Under the pieces are notes generated by a model. The model saw only the letters and a list, made by a program, of their open reading frames with translations. It was not told the origin of the DNA and ran no database searches. Positions 1 to 7,332 of a stretch of DNA of 11,790 bases are shown piece by piece (positions within the stretch are counted from its first letter, which is position 1; each line of letters starts with the position of its first letter). This DNA comes from Gammaproteobacteria bacterium. Its GTDB lineage: Bacteria; Pseudomonadota; Gammaproteobacteria; Comchoanobacterales; Comchoanobacteraceae. The DNA lies in assembly GCA_030829925.1 (NCBI GenBank), contig JAURNZ010000056.1, forward strand, positions 1-11,790, written 5' to 3'. Both the position numbers and the translations under genes were made by a program.

Positions 1-289
1 CAACTATGATTGGAACAACTGAGTCTCCCTTCTTTTTTGCTATATTTAAGTTTGTTTTATTCTGCTGTTCAACAAGTTTAGCTGCTTCTGGGTTTACAAA
101 ATCACCAGCTGTGCTTCGCCCAACCTGTTTTGGTGCTTGTGGTGTTTGTACATTATCAGTGTCTCCAGCACCCATCGTATCAAATGCTCTATAACCTACA
201 AAAACAAATATGGATGCAACAATAATAAACGCAAAAAATAAAATCAGTCTATTTCGACCATCTGAAAATACTTGGTTAATTCCTGACAT
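1..289 (-). CDS. icmE: IcmE/DotG, N-terminal part only (runs off left edge)
   Basis: The ATG at 289-287 opens a frame that stays open to base 1, giving 96 visible codons. The protein starts MSGINQVFSDGRNRL, followed by one hydrophobic segment at about residues 15-33 (LILFFAFIIVASIFVFVGY), then a polar, Pro/Gln-rich stretch. This fits the N-terminus of DotG: a short cytoplasmic tail, one inner-membrane helix and the start of a long periplasmic part. In the family, DotG is a large VirB10-like core component spanning inner to outer membrane; Legionella DotG is about 1,050 residues, so most of the gene is outside the window. The start lies one base after the dotH stop (TAA-T-ATG), with a GAGGG Shine-Dalgarno at about 298-302 inside the end of dotH, indicating coupled translation. 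The call rests on gene order (directly after icmK) plus the N-terminal topology; the repeats and the conserved C-terminal domain are not visible. Confidence 0.85.
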   Translation of the reverse strand, partial: MSGINQVFSDGRNRLILFFAFIIVASIFVFVGYRAFDTMGAGDTDNVQTPQAPKQVGRSTAGDFVNPEAAKLVEQQNKTNLNIAKKKGDSVVPIIV

Positions 290-290
290 A

Positions 291-1214
291 TTAAATTCCC
301 TCTAAAGTAGCATGTTTCATTTTCCCGCCATCTAGTAAAATTACTCTTGATATTGGGTTGCTAATTTCATAAACGAAAATTGTTCCATCTGCTCCAGCCA
401 GTTTAGATGTCCAGCCTGGAGAGATAAGTGTTAGTGTCGTACGAATGTATAATTTATATTTGTATATCCATGCTTCTGCCTCAGCACCATTTACCTTGAT
501 CTTTTTACTATCTTTAGGAATCACATGGTTGACAATATCTAGCATTACTGAATCTATTGTACCAGGTAAAGATTGATTCGCTCCAATGGTTGCATTAGGT
601 CCTGATCTTGGTATTTGCATATCAACTCTGTAATCTACTGCTCTTTGACCTGGTAAAAGCGTAATCATTATCGGCGTATTTAACCCTTGTAAAATTACAG
701 CAAGGTTTGCTTGCTTATACATTGTAGAAGATTGTATTAGTAAGGTATTACCACCTTTTTTAGCTCCTCCTGCTGTTGGCTGAATAATATTAAATGCAGT
801 TGGATTTCCTATGTCATAACCCTTGATAGGCCAAGGTTGGCCAGTTGAATCAAGAAAAATTATAGAAGACACAAATCCTTGTCCTAACCTAATTATTGGT
901 GGGGTTGCTCCTGGTGAAAGATCAACGACCATTGAAGTACTTGTTGGTCTCGAAGGAACATCTTGTGTAAAACTACTAGCCCTTTGAGTTGAGTTAAATT
1001 CTCTTCTAAGTGACTTAATTTGGTCCCCACTTAGAGGAAATAATGTTTGTGGAAGTTCACTAAATGCTTGATTTTTTAATGCGTCATCTTGAGCTTCTAT
1101 TTGGTCAGACGTTAACATTTCTAGCTGGTCTGCAGCCGGATCATTACTTTGCGCAAAAGCACTTGAAAATGCAAGTGCAACTATAAAAACCAATATATTT
1201 AATTTAAACTTCAT
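291..1214 (-). CDS. icmK: IcmK/DotH, outer-membrane-associated T4BSS core protein
   Basis: This 307-residue protein has a clear Sec signal peptide: MKFK, a hydrophobic core, and a likely cleavage after AFA at residue 21. The mature N-terminal part is polar (LTSDQIEAQDDALKNQAFSELPQTLFPL...QIKSLRREF). The C-terminal two thirds has the beta-rich DotH pattern, including residues near 100-135 (PPIIRLGQGFVSSIIFLDSTG, then PWPIKGYDIG) and the final ISNPISRVILLDGG. DotH is part of the outer-membrane core complex with DotC, DotD, DotG, DotF and DotK. The Legionella protein is about 360 residues, so this one is about 50 shorter, apparently in the N-terminal linker region. The ATG at 1214 is two bases after the dotI stop and is served by a strong AAGGAG at 1222-1227 inside dotI, which supports this start. 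dotG follows after one base. Identity is firm from sequence features and position between icmL and icmE. Confidence 0.93.
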   Translation of the reverse strand: MKFKLNILVFIVALAFSSAFAQSNDPAADQLEMLTSDQIEAQDDALKNQAFSELPQTLFPLSGDQIKSLRREFNSTQRASSFTQDVPSRPTSTSMVVDLSPGATPPIIRLGQGFVSSIIFLDSTGQPWPIKGYDIGNPTAFNIIQPTAGGAKKGGNTLLIQSSTMYKQANLAVILQGLNTPIMITLLPGQRAVDYRVDMQIPRSGPNATIGANQSLPGTIDSVMLDIVNHVIPKDSKKIKVNGAEAEAWIYKYKLYIRTTLTLISPGWTSKLAGADGTIFVYEISNPISRVILLDGGKMKHATLEGI

Positions 1215-1216
1215 TA

Positions 1217-1855
1217 TTAAGCTCCTTGTATTGCCTGGAATTCGTCAATACCAATACCTTTGATATTTTCTTTCTGACTTACTCGCTTCACTCTCATTTG
1301 GACAGTCATAGGTAAAGTCAGGCTATCACTTTCATTGATGCCTTGATATTTTACTAGCATTCTTAAACTTATTTGCCATGTAAATATTCCAGCAATACTT
1401 TTAGCACTAACGACTACCGGTGGGTCCGTTACTACTGCACTTACAATCATCTTACGTTCTTTAACTAGATCAAAATATCTATTTGCATTCATAGACTTGA
1501 TCAAACTATTGTAACCTTCATTTGTAAAATTCTCTGAAGCTGATGCTAATTGTGTTCTGAAGTTTATCCAATCAAAGCTGAAAACCTCTTGTGCTGACTT
1601 TGCTGCCCATTGTGCTACAAACTTATTAGATTTTAATGGCTGCGTAAGTGGCTCAAGTCTGATAAGCACACCGTCTGGTGTTGATGCAAAATAAGTTGTT
1701 GTTGGCTTTATTACTACTGAGTAATATAACACAACGCTAACAACAAGAAGCAAAACACTCTGCACAAAGAGTATTGCAACAAAGCGCCTATAATTATTTC
1801 TATAGAACGCATTTCTTTCCAATACAAGCTGCAATCCTTCACTGCGTTGTTTCAT
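1217..1855 (-). CDS. icmL: IcmL/DotI, inner-membrane T4BSS protein
   Basis: This protein has 212 residues, the same length as Legionella IcmL. It has a short cytoplasmic N-terminus (LQLVLERNAFYRNNYRR), one transmembrane helix at about 26-48, and then the family's hallmark start of the periplasmic domain, with TYFASTPDGVLIRLEPLTQP at about 54-73. The VirB8-like periplasmic domain continues with QWAAKSAQEVFSFDWINFRTQL and GIFTWQISLRMLVKYQG. DotI (homologous to TraM of IncI plasmids) forms an inner-membrane complex, in Legionella together with the truncated paralogue DotJ. The start is well supported: AGGAGG at 1860-1865 lies 4 nt before the ATG, the strongest Shine-Dalgarno in the window. The gene is separated from the upstream dotI-like gene by 45 nt and sits 2 nt from dotH. 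Confidence 0.95.
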   Translation of the reverse strand: MKQRSEGLQLVLERNAFYRNNYRRFVAILFVQSVLLLVVSVVLYYSVVIKPTTTYFASTPDGVLIRLEPLTQPLKSNKFVAQWAAKSAQEVFSFDWINFRTQLASASENFTNEGYNSLIKSMNANRYFDLVKERKMIVSAVVTDPPVVVSAKSIAGIFTWQISLRMLVKYQGINESDSLTLPMTVQMRVKRVSQKENIKGIGIDEFQAIQGA

Positions 1856-1900
1856 AGCTCCTCCTACCCATAAGATTATGACATGATAAAGTCATTCATC

Positions 1901-2539
1901 TCAAGTTTTTTTGCTCCTATCAGTCACCAGTTGTATGTTATGTATCACAATTCCCTGAGGACTTTCTTGATTGATGCGTGTTCTAACTATTTCAATTGCT
2001 AGTGTCATTGAACTTTTAGTTGGGTATCTACCTCTACCATTATAAGATATTTCTAACGGCACTATCACTGCCCAAGTGTAAACTCCATTAACAATACCTG
2101 AGTTATTTAAAACCGGGACAGCAGATGGACTTCCATGCATTACTTGCCTATCATTCACAATAGGGCTTAATAACTTTTGGTCAACTAATAGCTGCTTAAA
2201 TCGCTGCCAACCCAGTTCGTCAAAGCTATTTGACCGACGCTCAATCTGATCTGTTATGTTAATGTAGTTAATGTTAAATAGTCGCGCAGTTGTTTGTGAC
2301 GCCCAATAAGTGATATCAACTTTCTTCATGCCTAAGTCATCTGTTGGACTAACGGAATCAAAGACACTGACGGAATCATCTGTTTTGAAAAAAATTACAC
2401 CTGGCCTTACAACCAAAGCTCGATACATAGCCAAAAGCATGATTAAGAAGACAAAACACAATACAAATATTGTTAGTACCTGAGAGTATACCTTGTCTTT
2501 AAAAAACTCGGATCTGTTATTTTGAAGTTTTTCCTTCAT
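1901..2539 (-). CDS. DotI/IcmL-like paralogue in the icmM/dotJ position
   Basis: I take the ATG at 2539 (MKEKLQNNRSEFFKDK) as the start. A longer frame begins only with TTG at 2557. The result is 212 residues, equal in length to the DotI encoded next to it. The topology is the same: a basic N-terminus, one membrane helix at about 20-42, and a periplasmic domain. Shared features with the neighbouring DotI include a hydrophobic-aromatic helix, VVRPGVIFF against VIKPTTTYF, FNINYINITDQI against FSFDWINFRTQL, and GVYTWAVIVPLEISYNG against GIFTWQISLRMLVKYQG. In Legionella this slot holds IcmM/DotJ, a paralogue of about 94 residues lacking the periplasmic domain. Here the domain is intact, as I recall for the two icmL copies of Coxiella. 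The gene overlaps icmN by 23 nt. The likely role is heteromeric partner of DotI in the inner membrane (inference). The TPDG-like motif of DotI is replaced by KTDDSVSVF. Confidence 0.85.
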   Translation of the reverse strand: MKEKLQNNRSEFFKDKVYSQVLTIFVLCFVFLIMLLAMYRALVVRPGVIFFKTDDSVSVFDSVSPTDDLGMKKVDITYWASQTTARLFNINYINITDQIERRSNSFDELGWQRFKQLLVDQKLLSPIVNDRQVMHGSPSAVPVLNNSGIVNGVYTWAVIVPLEISYNGRGRYPTKSSMTLAIEIVRTRINQESPQGIVIHNIQLVTDRSKKT

Positions 2540-3077
2540 TAAACACCATATATTCAACTTTTAACTTTGAATTCCAACGAACTTCAATAAGCCTTGTTGT
2601 TTTAACTTGTTGCCAAAACTCAAGCCGACTATTCTTATATATTCCTTCTAACCCAGATACAACAATTCTTCCTGGAGATTTCAAATCCAAACTCTTCATT
2701 AATAAAATTGCCTGCTCTCTTACTAGATCTTTTTCTCTTTGCGCCACATCGAAATCATATCTACCAATAATACTTACACCGTCTGGGTCATACTGATTTA
2801 TAAAACTATGAATAGCATAAATTAAATCATCTGGAGCCACTCTGTTTGTACTACCTGGTATAAAAACTTGGTCAACGGGTATAAACATTGAAAATGACTG
2901 CCCATTCAAAATAATATGAATATTTTGCGACTTTAAGTAATTAACCAGTGTAGCTGCCTGACTTTCATGTTTTGTATCAAACAATTTAGAGACTGTGCTA
3001 TCTGCTGCGTTAGCTTCAATCAACATGATTGGCCAAGCCAACATTATTACGATGAGCCATTTTGTGGATTTAAACAT
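2517..3077 (-). CDS. icmN: IcmN/DotK, OmpA-like envelope protein of the T4BSS
   Basis: This 186-residue protein (Legionella DotK is about 189) lies directly between icmO and the dotI-like gene, the conserved icmN position. It has an N-terminal signal sequence: MFKSTKW, a hydrophobic stretch at 8-20, and a likely cleavage around ANA at 22-24. The rest resembles an OmpA/MotB-like fold with a degenerate helix pattern (YDFDVAQREKDLVREQAILLMKSL, split by a short loop) and a C-terminal TRLIEVRW in the place of the usual NRRVEI strand. In Legionella DotK is an accessory outer-membrane lipoprotein of the core complex. Here the signal region contains no cysteine at all, so lipidation is not predicted. 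The ATG at 3077 lies two bases after the dotL stop, with GGAGGG at 3087-3092 inside the dotL end. The 3' end overlaps the next gene by 23 nt. Confidence 0.82.
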   Translation of the reverse strand: MFKSTKWLIVIMLAWPIMLIEANAADSTVSKLFDTKHESQAATLVNYLKSQNIHIILNGQSFSMFIPVDQVFIPGSTNRVAPDDLIYAIHSFINQYDPDGVSIIGRYDFDVAQREKDLVREQAILLMKSLDLKSPGRIVVSGLEGIYKNSRLEFWQQVKTTRLIEVRWNSKLKVEYMVFNEGKTSK

Positions 3078-3079
3078 AT

Positions 3080-5458
3080 TTAATTACCCTCCAATTGATC
3101 AATGTTTTTCTCAATACTCTTCGCAGCATCAAGAAGCGTAGTCTTATTTACAAGACTAAAATCAGGCTTTGGATAGCGAGTACATTGCTGCATTTTCGCT
3201 GCCAATTTGTCGATTTGAGAAAGTGCTGTTGTCCTGTCATACCCCATCAGCCTCAATATAAATTCTAACTGAGCTTGAATTTTCTTTCGAGCAATAATTG
3301 GCTGCTGATATTTATCTAGATCATCAAACGGTATTATTGTGGCCAAATCCTCTGGGATAGATACCCTAGAAAATATTCCAAAAGCCCCATCATCAATCAC
3401 TTCTTCAATAGCCAATGGCGACGCTTCTGATATGCCATCACCTAAATTCTCCTGCTCGATCACTTGTGAACGCCGAGACTCTTCTTCATCGTGCATATCC
3501 ATTAAGACTGATACAGCTTTTTCCACACTATCTTCTGCGTCATTAAAAGTAGCCATCTTATCACTGAGAGATCTAATATCCAAATCTTCCTCTGGCACAA
3601 CAAAAGAAAAATTATTCTTATCATGTGCTTCCATATCTTCAATACCTTTTACCAACTCATAAAGCTCGGTATCTTTTGGCAAATCAACTTTTAAAAATTG
3701 ATTTAATCGCATTTTTTCGACTGGTGGTGGATTTGGATAAAACGAGGTTGCTCTTACAATTTTTGACTTGAAAAAAACATGCATTTCACCAGGCCCTTGT
3801 TCTTTTAAGTCAAGCAAATCAATTCTTGAACGCTTTTCTGTTTTAGCTGAGCGCGTATCTTGATAAGCATTAGTCATACCTGACGGATTTGCTGAGAAGC
3901 TATCTACCATAGTAACGTATGATTCTGCTGCACCCTTCATGAAAAATTCCCATGTTTCTGTCGGGTCTTCTAACTTCATACAGATCTTAATATTCGTATT
4001 TGCACCGATGGATGCAGCCTCTTCTTTAGAAGCTTTTTGGAATGCAGGCAAATCTTGTCCTGCAAAAACAATTGAGAAACCTAGTGAACGAGCCTGAGCT
4101 GGAACTACTGCAAAACCCTTCACAGCATAGTAACCATACTCATCAAGGATACATAAATATGGTGTTGGAGATGCTGTTGGTTTACTTTCAATTAAATCTT
4201 TAAATCGCCCCTCAACCGCATCGCCCAAACCGGAAGACATAACAACTCTTAATGATGAAATAATAATTTTACCCAAGTTTGCTAGCTCGTCAGGTGACTT
4301 CTCAAGTGCCGGCAATAATACCGCCATGATTCTTCTATTAAGAACCACATCTCTCAAATCTACTTCCGCAAGTTTTGTCCTAAGAATATGTCCATAAGTA
4401 TCTGCCAATGAGCTAAACTGCCTTGTTAGCTGCATGGTAATATAACCGTGCTGTTCAAATACTTGCGATACTTGCTTACCCTTTCTCTCTTTATTATAAC
4501 CGGGAAGTGTAAAAAGATAGTTCTGTAATGGCTGCATCACTACTTCAGGCAAGAAATCCATGCCAATGGCATATTGACCATCTCTAATGAATGTTTTATC
4601 AATAACCATCGCTTCAATACGCTCAAGTGTAAAATAATTACGAATTGTATTTGCATCAAGTAATATATGTCCTGAATCACGCATAGCAACCATAATCTTC
4701 ATCAATGCTTCAATGAACGCAATGGCACGACCCTTCCACATATCACCATCATTACTCGATGAAGAAGAGTCCATTAAGCCAACAACCAGGTTAGAAAGCA
4801 TACTTGACGAACCTGTTGCAAAAGGATTAAGTGTGTTGGATAGTCTTTTCTCTTGAGGACCAATGATATCCCTTGCACCAGTCATAAAGTTGACCAGCAA
4901 GAAATCATCTTCTCGCCCCATGTAACGCACCATCGAGAAGATTTTTGCATAAATGGCATTATCACCTTTACCATCAACAAAGATGAAACCACTGGATTGC
5001 ACCAACGCATTGTATGCCAAACCCAGAAGCATTTCAGTTTTACCAGAACCTGTTGAACCAAATATCAATACATGTGTACGCATATCATCATTGGTGAACC
5101 AGAGCTCGTCCTGAGTAGATTTTTCATTACCAAAATGGTAAATACCCTCTGCTTCACCTGGCTGTCCATTTGGCTTCAAATTATTAAAATCTTTTTCACC
5201 TGATCGCATGGGCATTCTAAAAGGCAACCGGTACTTTTGCAAATTACCAATGACATACAAAGTAATCATACTTAAGATCAATAAATCAGCTATGCTTGGT
5301 AAAATAAAAGTGACCATGCTTAATGTAGCAATAACAATGGCATTGTTAGATGGCTTCGCTATAAAGTCTTTAATCCGCTTCCCTAACGGGCGCACATCTC
5401 TAATTAACTGAGAAGAGACTTGTTCTTGATTTTTATTTAAACCACGTTGTGAATACAT
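3080..5458 (-). CDS. icmO: IcmO/DotL, type IV coupling ATPase
   Basis: This is the type IV coupling protein that gathers effector substrates and feeds them to the secretion channel at the inner membrane. I choose the ATG at 5458, giving 792 residues (Legionella DotL is 783). It overlaps the icmP stop as TGATG; a TTG one codon earlier is possible. Two adjacent membrane helices lie at about 40-74. The Walker A GSTGSGKT is at about 134-141, FVDGKGDN at about 160-167, the Walker B region YLCILDEYGYY at about 434-444, and the RecA-like motif VFAGQDLPAF at about 464-473. The FtsK/TraD-type core ends near residue 600 and is followed by an acidic tail of about 190 residues. In Legionella the equivalent tail binds DotN, IcmS-IcmW and LvgA adaptors; here it contains acidic runs (PEEDLDIRSL, MHDEEESRR) and a basic helical segment (ARKKIQAQLEFILRLMGY). 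No motif is missing, so the ATPase should be active. Confidence 0.97.
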   Translation of the reverse strand: MYSQRGLNKNQEQVSSQLIRDVRPLGKRIKDFIAKPSNNAIVIATLSMVTFILPSIADLLILSMITLYVIGNLQKYRLPFRMPMRSGEKDFNNLKPNGQPGEAEGIYHFGNEKSTQDELWFTNDDMRTHVLIFGSTGSGKTEMLLGLAYNALVQSSGFIFVDGKGDNAIYAKIFSMVRYMGREDDFLLVNFMTGARDIIGPQEKRLSNTLNPFATGSSSMLSNLVVGLMDSSSSSNDGDMWKGRAIAFIEALMKIMVAMRDSGHILLDANTIRNYFTLERIEAMVIDKTFIRDGQYAIGMDFLPEVVMQPLQNYLFTLPGYNKERKGKQVSQVFEQHGYITMQLTRQFSSLADTYGHILRTKLAEVDLRDVVLNRRIMAVLLPALEKSPDELANLGKIIISSLRVVMSSGLGDAVEGRFKDLIESKPTASPTPYLCILDEYGYYAVKGFAVVPAQARSLGFSIVFAGQDLPAFQKASKEEAASIGANTNIKICMKLEDPTETWEFFMKGAAESYVTMVDSFSANPSGMTNAYQDTRSAKTEKRSRIDLLDLKEQGPGEMHVFFKSKIVRATSFYPNPPPVEKMRLNQFLKVDLPKDTELYELVKGIEDMEAHDKNNFSFVVPEEDLDIRSLSDKMATFNDAEDSVEKAVSVLMDMHDEEESRRSQVIEQENLGDGISEASPLAIEEVIDDGAFGIFSRVSIPEDLATIIPFDDLDKYQQPIIARKKIQAQLEFILRLMGYDRTTALSQIDKLAAKMQQCTRYPKPDFSLVNKTTLLDAAKSIEKNIDQLEGN

Positions 5459-6600
5459 CAATCATCATCCGGATTATATAAGACATCTTTAACAGCAGCA
5501 TCTAAAGCGATCACTGCTTCATTGATAGCCGGCACCTTCAGAGGTCTTCTTAATTTTTTTTCAATTATCCAATGAGCAAAAGGACCTGCAACTTCTGGGA
5601 AAGGGGTTTGTCGACCAACAGAGCAAAGCATATACCACAAACGACGATCAACTTTCTTTAACCAAAGAAACTCTGCGGACGCCAATACACCAGTAGCCCT
5701 TGCAACCTCAAGTAAAGAGGACATAGCCGTCAGCACATATGCATGCGGTGAAACAGCTTTACCAACCACCTTATGTTGGACATGTTTTCTTAACAATGGA
5801 TAAGTGCCGGTAAAGTTTACCTTGCCTGACCCACCACTAATTGACATCTGATCCAATAGCTTTTTAGCAGATTTATCATCACCAGCAACCCTTGCAGCAA
5901 ATACTGCGAAAAGTGCCAATTCATGAATTTTAAAGTCTTTTAAATTAGACCATCTTCGACCCAATTGGGATGAAAAGATCTCATATGCTCTACCTTTATT
6001 CACCTCAACACCAGGTTTATTATCAATGATCGCCCTATCTAAAATTTTATATTTTTTTGCAAAGTCTATTGGTTGTACTGACATATTCCAGGGCATCTTG
6101 TCTATATCGGTTTTTATCAAGTTAGTATTAACTACAGGAACGATTTCAGGCCAGTTGACTTTTTCTTGACTACGCAGAGAAGTCATAGAATACTTTTCCT
6201 TAAATCTTGATGACGCTTTAAAAAAGACAAGATGCGTACACAGTAACATAGCAAGCAAAACTGATGGGATAGCCAAATAACCATTAACCTGTCCTGAAAC
6301 AATTGTAACTTGAGCATATGAGACTTGTGTCACATCTGCATTTGAGATGTTTTCAATCGCATAGTTTAAATCTTGCAAATTAATAGTTGGCAGGTAAATA
6401 ACTGATAGAACAGCATTCACAGACGAAACCACATCTTTTATGAGATCTGCTTGAATTAAACGAAAAGCAAATAGGTATCGAACAATGACAGCATGAAAGA
6501 AATACCAAGCAGCAACGAAAATTGCCATAAAAAACCCAATGATATAGATAATATCCATACCAGAGTTGGGTTGCTGATTTTGATTCTGTTGTCCTTTCAT
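5458..6600 (-). CDS. icmP: IcmP/DotM, coupling-complex membrane protein
   Basis: This protein has 380 residues (Legionella DotM is about 376). It has a Gln/Asn-rich N-terminus, a first membrane helix at about 17-40 and a second at about 107-127. A large cytoplasmic domain follows, with family-like stretches: WPEIVPVVNTNLI, PWNMSVQPIDFAKKY, GRRWSNLKDFKIHELALFAVF, RKHVQHKVV, and near the C-terminus EFLWLKKVDRRLWYMLCSVG followed by RQTPFPEVAGPFAHW. DotM pairs with the ATPase DotL at the inner membrane, and its basic cytoplasmic domain recognises acidic, Glu-rich secretion signals in Legionella. The many Lys/Arg residues here are compatible with that, but I cannot check the individual contact residues. 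The ATG at 6600 follows a 135-nt gap after icmQ that contains a promoter candidate. The stop overlaps the icmO start by one base, so DotM and DotL should be made in coupled amounts. Confidence 0.95.
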   Translation of the reverse strand: MKGQQNQNQQPNSGMDIIYIIGFFMAIFVAAWYFFHAVIVRYLFAFRLIQADLIKDVVSSVNAVLSVIYLPTINLQDLNYAIENISNADVTQVSYAQVTIVSGQVNGYLAIPSVLLAMLLCTHLVFFKASSRFKEKYSMTSLRSQEKVNWPEIVPVVNTNLIKTDIDKMPWNMSVQPIDFAKKYKILDRAIIDNKPGVEVNKGRAYEIFSSQLGRRWSNLKDFKIHELALFAVFAARVAGDDKSAKKLLDQMSISGGSGKVNFTGTYPLLRKHVQHKVVGKAVSPHAYVLTAMSSLLEVARATGVLASAEFLWLKKVDRRLWYMLCSVGRQTPFPEVAGPFAHWIIEKKLRRPLKVPAINEAVIALDAAVKDVLYNPDDD

Positions 6601-6611
6601 GTTACTAACCT

Positions 6612-6658
6612 AGGACTCATTATAACACGCTTAATGTAATAAAAAAGAGAATTTTAAG
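6612..6658 (-). promoter_or_regulatory. Candidate extended -10 promoter for icmP, with a PmrA-like half-site
   Basis: On the minus strand a perfect TATAAT lies at 6624-6619. It is preceded by TG plus one base (6627-6625), so it is an extended -10 element. No good -35 is present at 16-18 nt; that area is T-rich (about 6641-6647). Transcription would start near 6612, leaving about a 12-nt leader before icmP. Just upstream, CTTAAAATT at 6658-6650 matches one half of the tandem CTTAA-N2-TT repeat that I recall for PmrA regulators of Legionella and Coxiella. The second half (CTTTTTTAT, 6647-6639) matches poorly. The sequence background is A+T rich, so chance matches are likely; the -10 is the stronger part of the call. 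Confidence 0.4.
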
Positions 6659-6735
6659 TTGAATGTGAAATTAGAGAGAAATTTTATACTGATGGCTCAA
6701 AAAAACGAATGAAACTGTGTAATGCTTGCAAGAAA

Positions 6736-7323
6736 TTATTCTACAGATGGCACTAACTTATAATCGATGTAGTCATACTTTCGGCCATTGCCATGAACAA
6801 AATAACGAATATTGGGTGCCTGGAGAGCATTTGGCTGCAAAACAACAATTTGATTCCCAAATGCATCTTTCATGGCCAAAGCAGATTGTGTAGAAATAAT
6901 ATCAACGTCAGAAACCCATACGGCCGCATAACCCATTTTTAAATTGCCTTGCTCAACAGTTGCCTGCATAGCAGCAGCTTCCTCTTTAAAAATAGGGCGC
7001 CCCGTATGAACAGTTTTAATAGCTTTTAAAACAATTTCCCAACGAAGCATATTATCTGATTCAACCTGGAAAAGAACAACATACAACGTCTGAAAGCCAG
7101 GCCTTACGTCAGCATGTGCATAAGTATCTTCTTGCAACAAGTATGCTTGGCCCATCTCATGTAGCTTTTTATATTCCTCGAGCATTTTCAAGTATTTTCT
7201 ATAATAAAGCTGCATGACATTAGATGACTGCCATACTTCGAGGTCCTTAATGCTTAAAAGTTTTTTGTACTCATCAGCATCTTTTTGTATTAATTCTTTT
7301 TCAAAGTCGATGTCTGATGTCAT
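6736..7323 (-). CDS. icmQ: IcmQ, membrane-active T4BSS cytoplasmic protein (divergent)
   Basis: This protein has 195 residues (Legionella IcmQ is about 191), with no signal peptide and no membrane helix. The N-terminal half (about 1-70) is charged and helical, with aromatic-rich EVWQSSNVMQLYYRKYLKML, fitting the domain of IcmQ that contacts IcmR and lipid. The C-terminal half carries the family pattern: QTLYVVLFQV (78-87), a helix with LRWEIVLKAI, GRPIFKEEAAA (108-118), NLKMGYAAVWVSDVDII (127-143), KDAFGNQIVVLQ (152-163) and NIRYFVHGNGRKYDY (171-185). In Legionella this C-terminal domain is NAD-binding with an ADP-ribosyltransferase-like fold. IcmQ can permeabilise membranes and is held in check by IcmR. 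Position directly before icmP matches all known icm clusters. The start is 9 nt after the stop of the 58-codon ORF, with only a weak GAAA-type ribosome site, suggesting coupled translation. Confidence 0.87.
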   Translation of the reverse strand: MTSDIDFEKELIQKDADEYKKLLSIKDLEVWQSSNVMQLYYRKYLKMLEEYKKLHEMGQAYLLQEDTYAHADVRPGFQTLYVVLFQVESDNMLRWEIVLKAIKTVHTGRPIFKEEAAAMQATVEQGNLKMGYAAVWVSDVDIISTQSALAMKDAFGNQIVVLQPNALQAPNIRYFVHGNGRKYDYIDYKLVPSVE

Positions 7324-7332
7324 GATTTCAAA

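Noticed and set aside
6..194. 62-codon plus-strand frame with a hydrophobic start
   Set aside because: It is antisense to the DotG N-terminal region, whose minus-strand frame is open, in the right place after dotH and has a good ribosome site.
1878..1895. Inverted repeat ATGAC/GTCAT in the gap between the two dotI-like genes
   Set aside because: The stem is only 5 bp with an 8-nt loop and no T-run, too weak to call a terminator or attenuator.
3339..3662. 107-codon plus-strand frame
   Set aside because: It lies wholly inside the DotL tail on the other strand. Its Ser/Ile-rich composition is what antisense reading of acidic helices gives, and there is no family resemblance.
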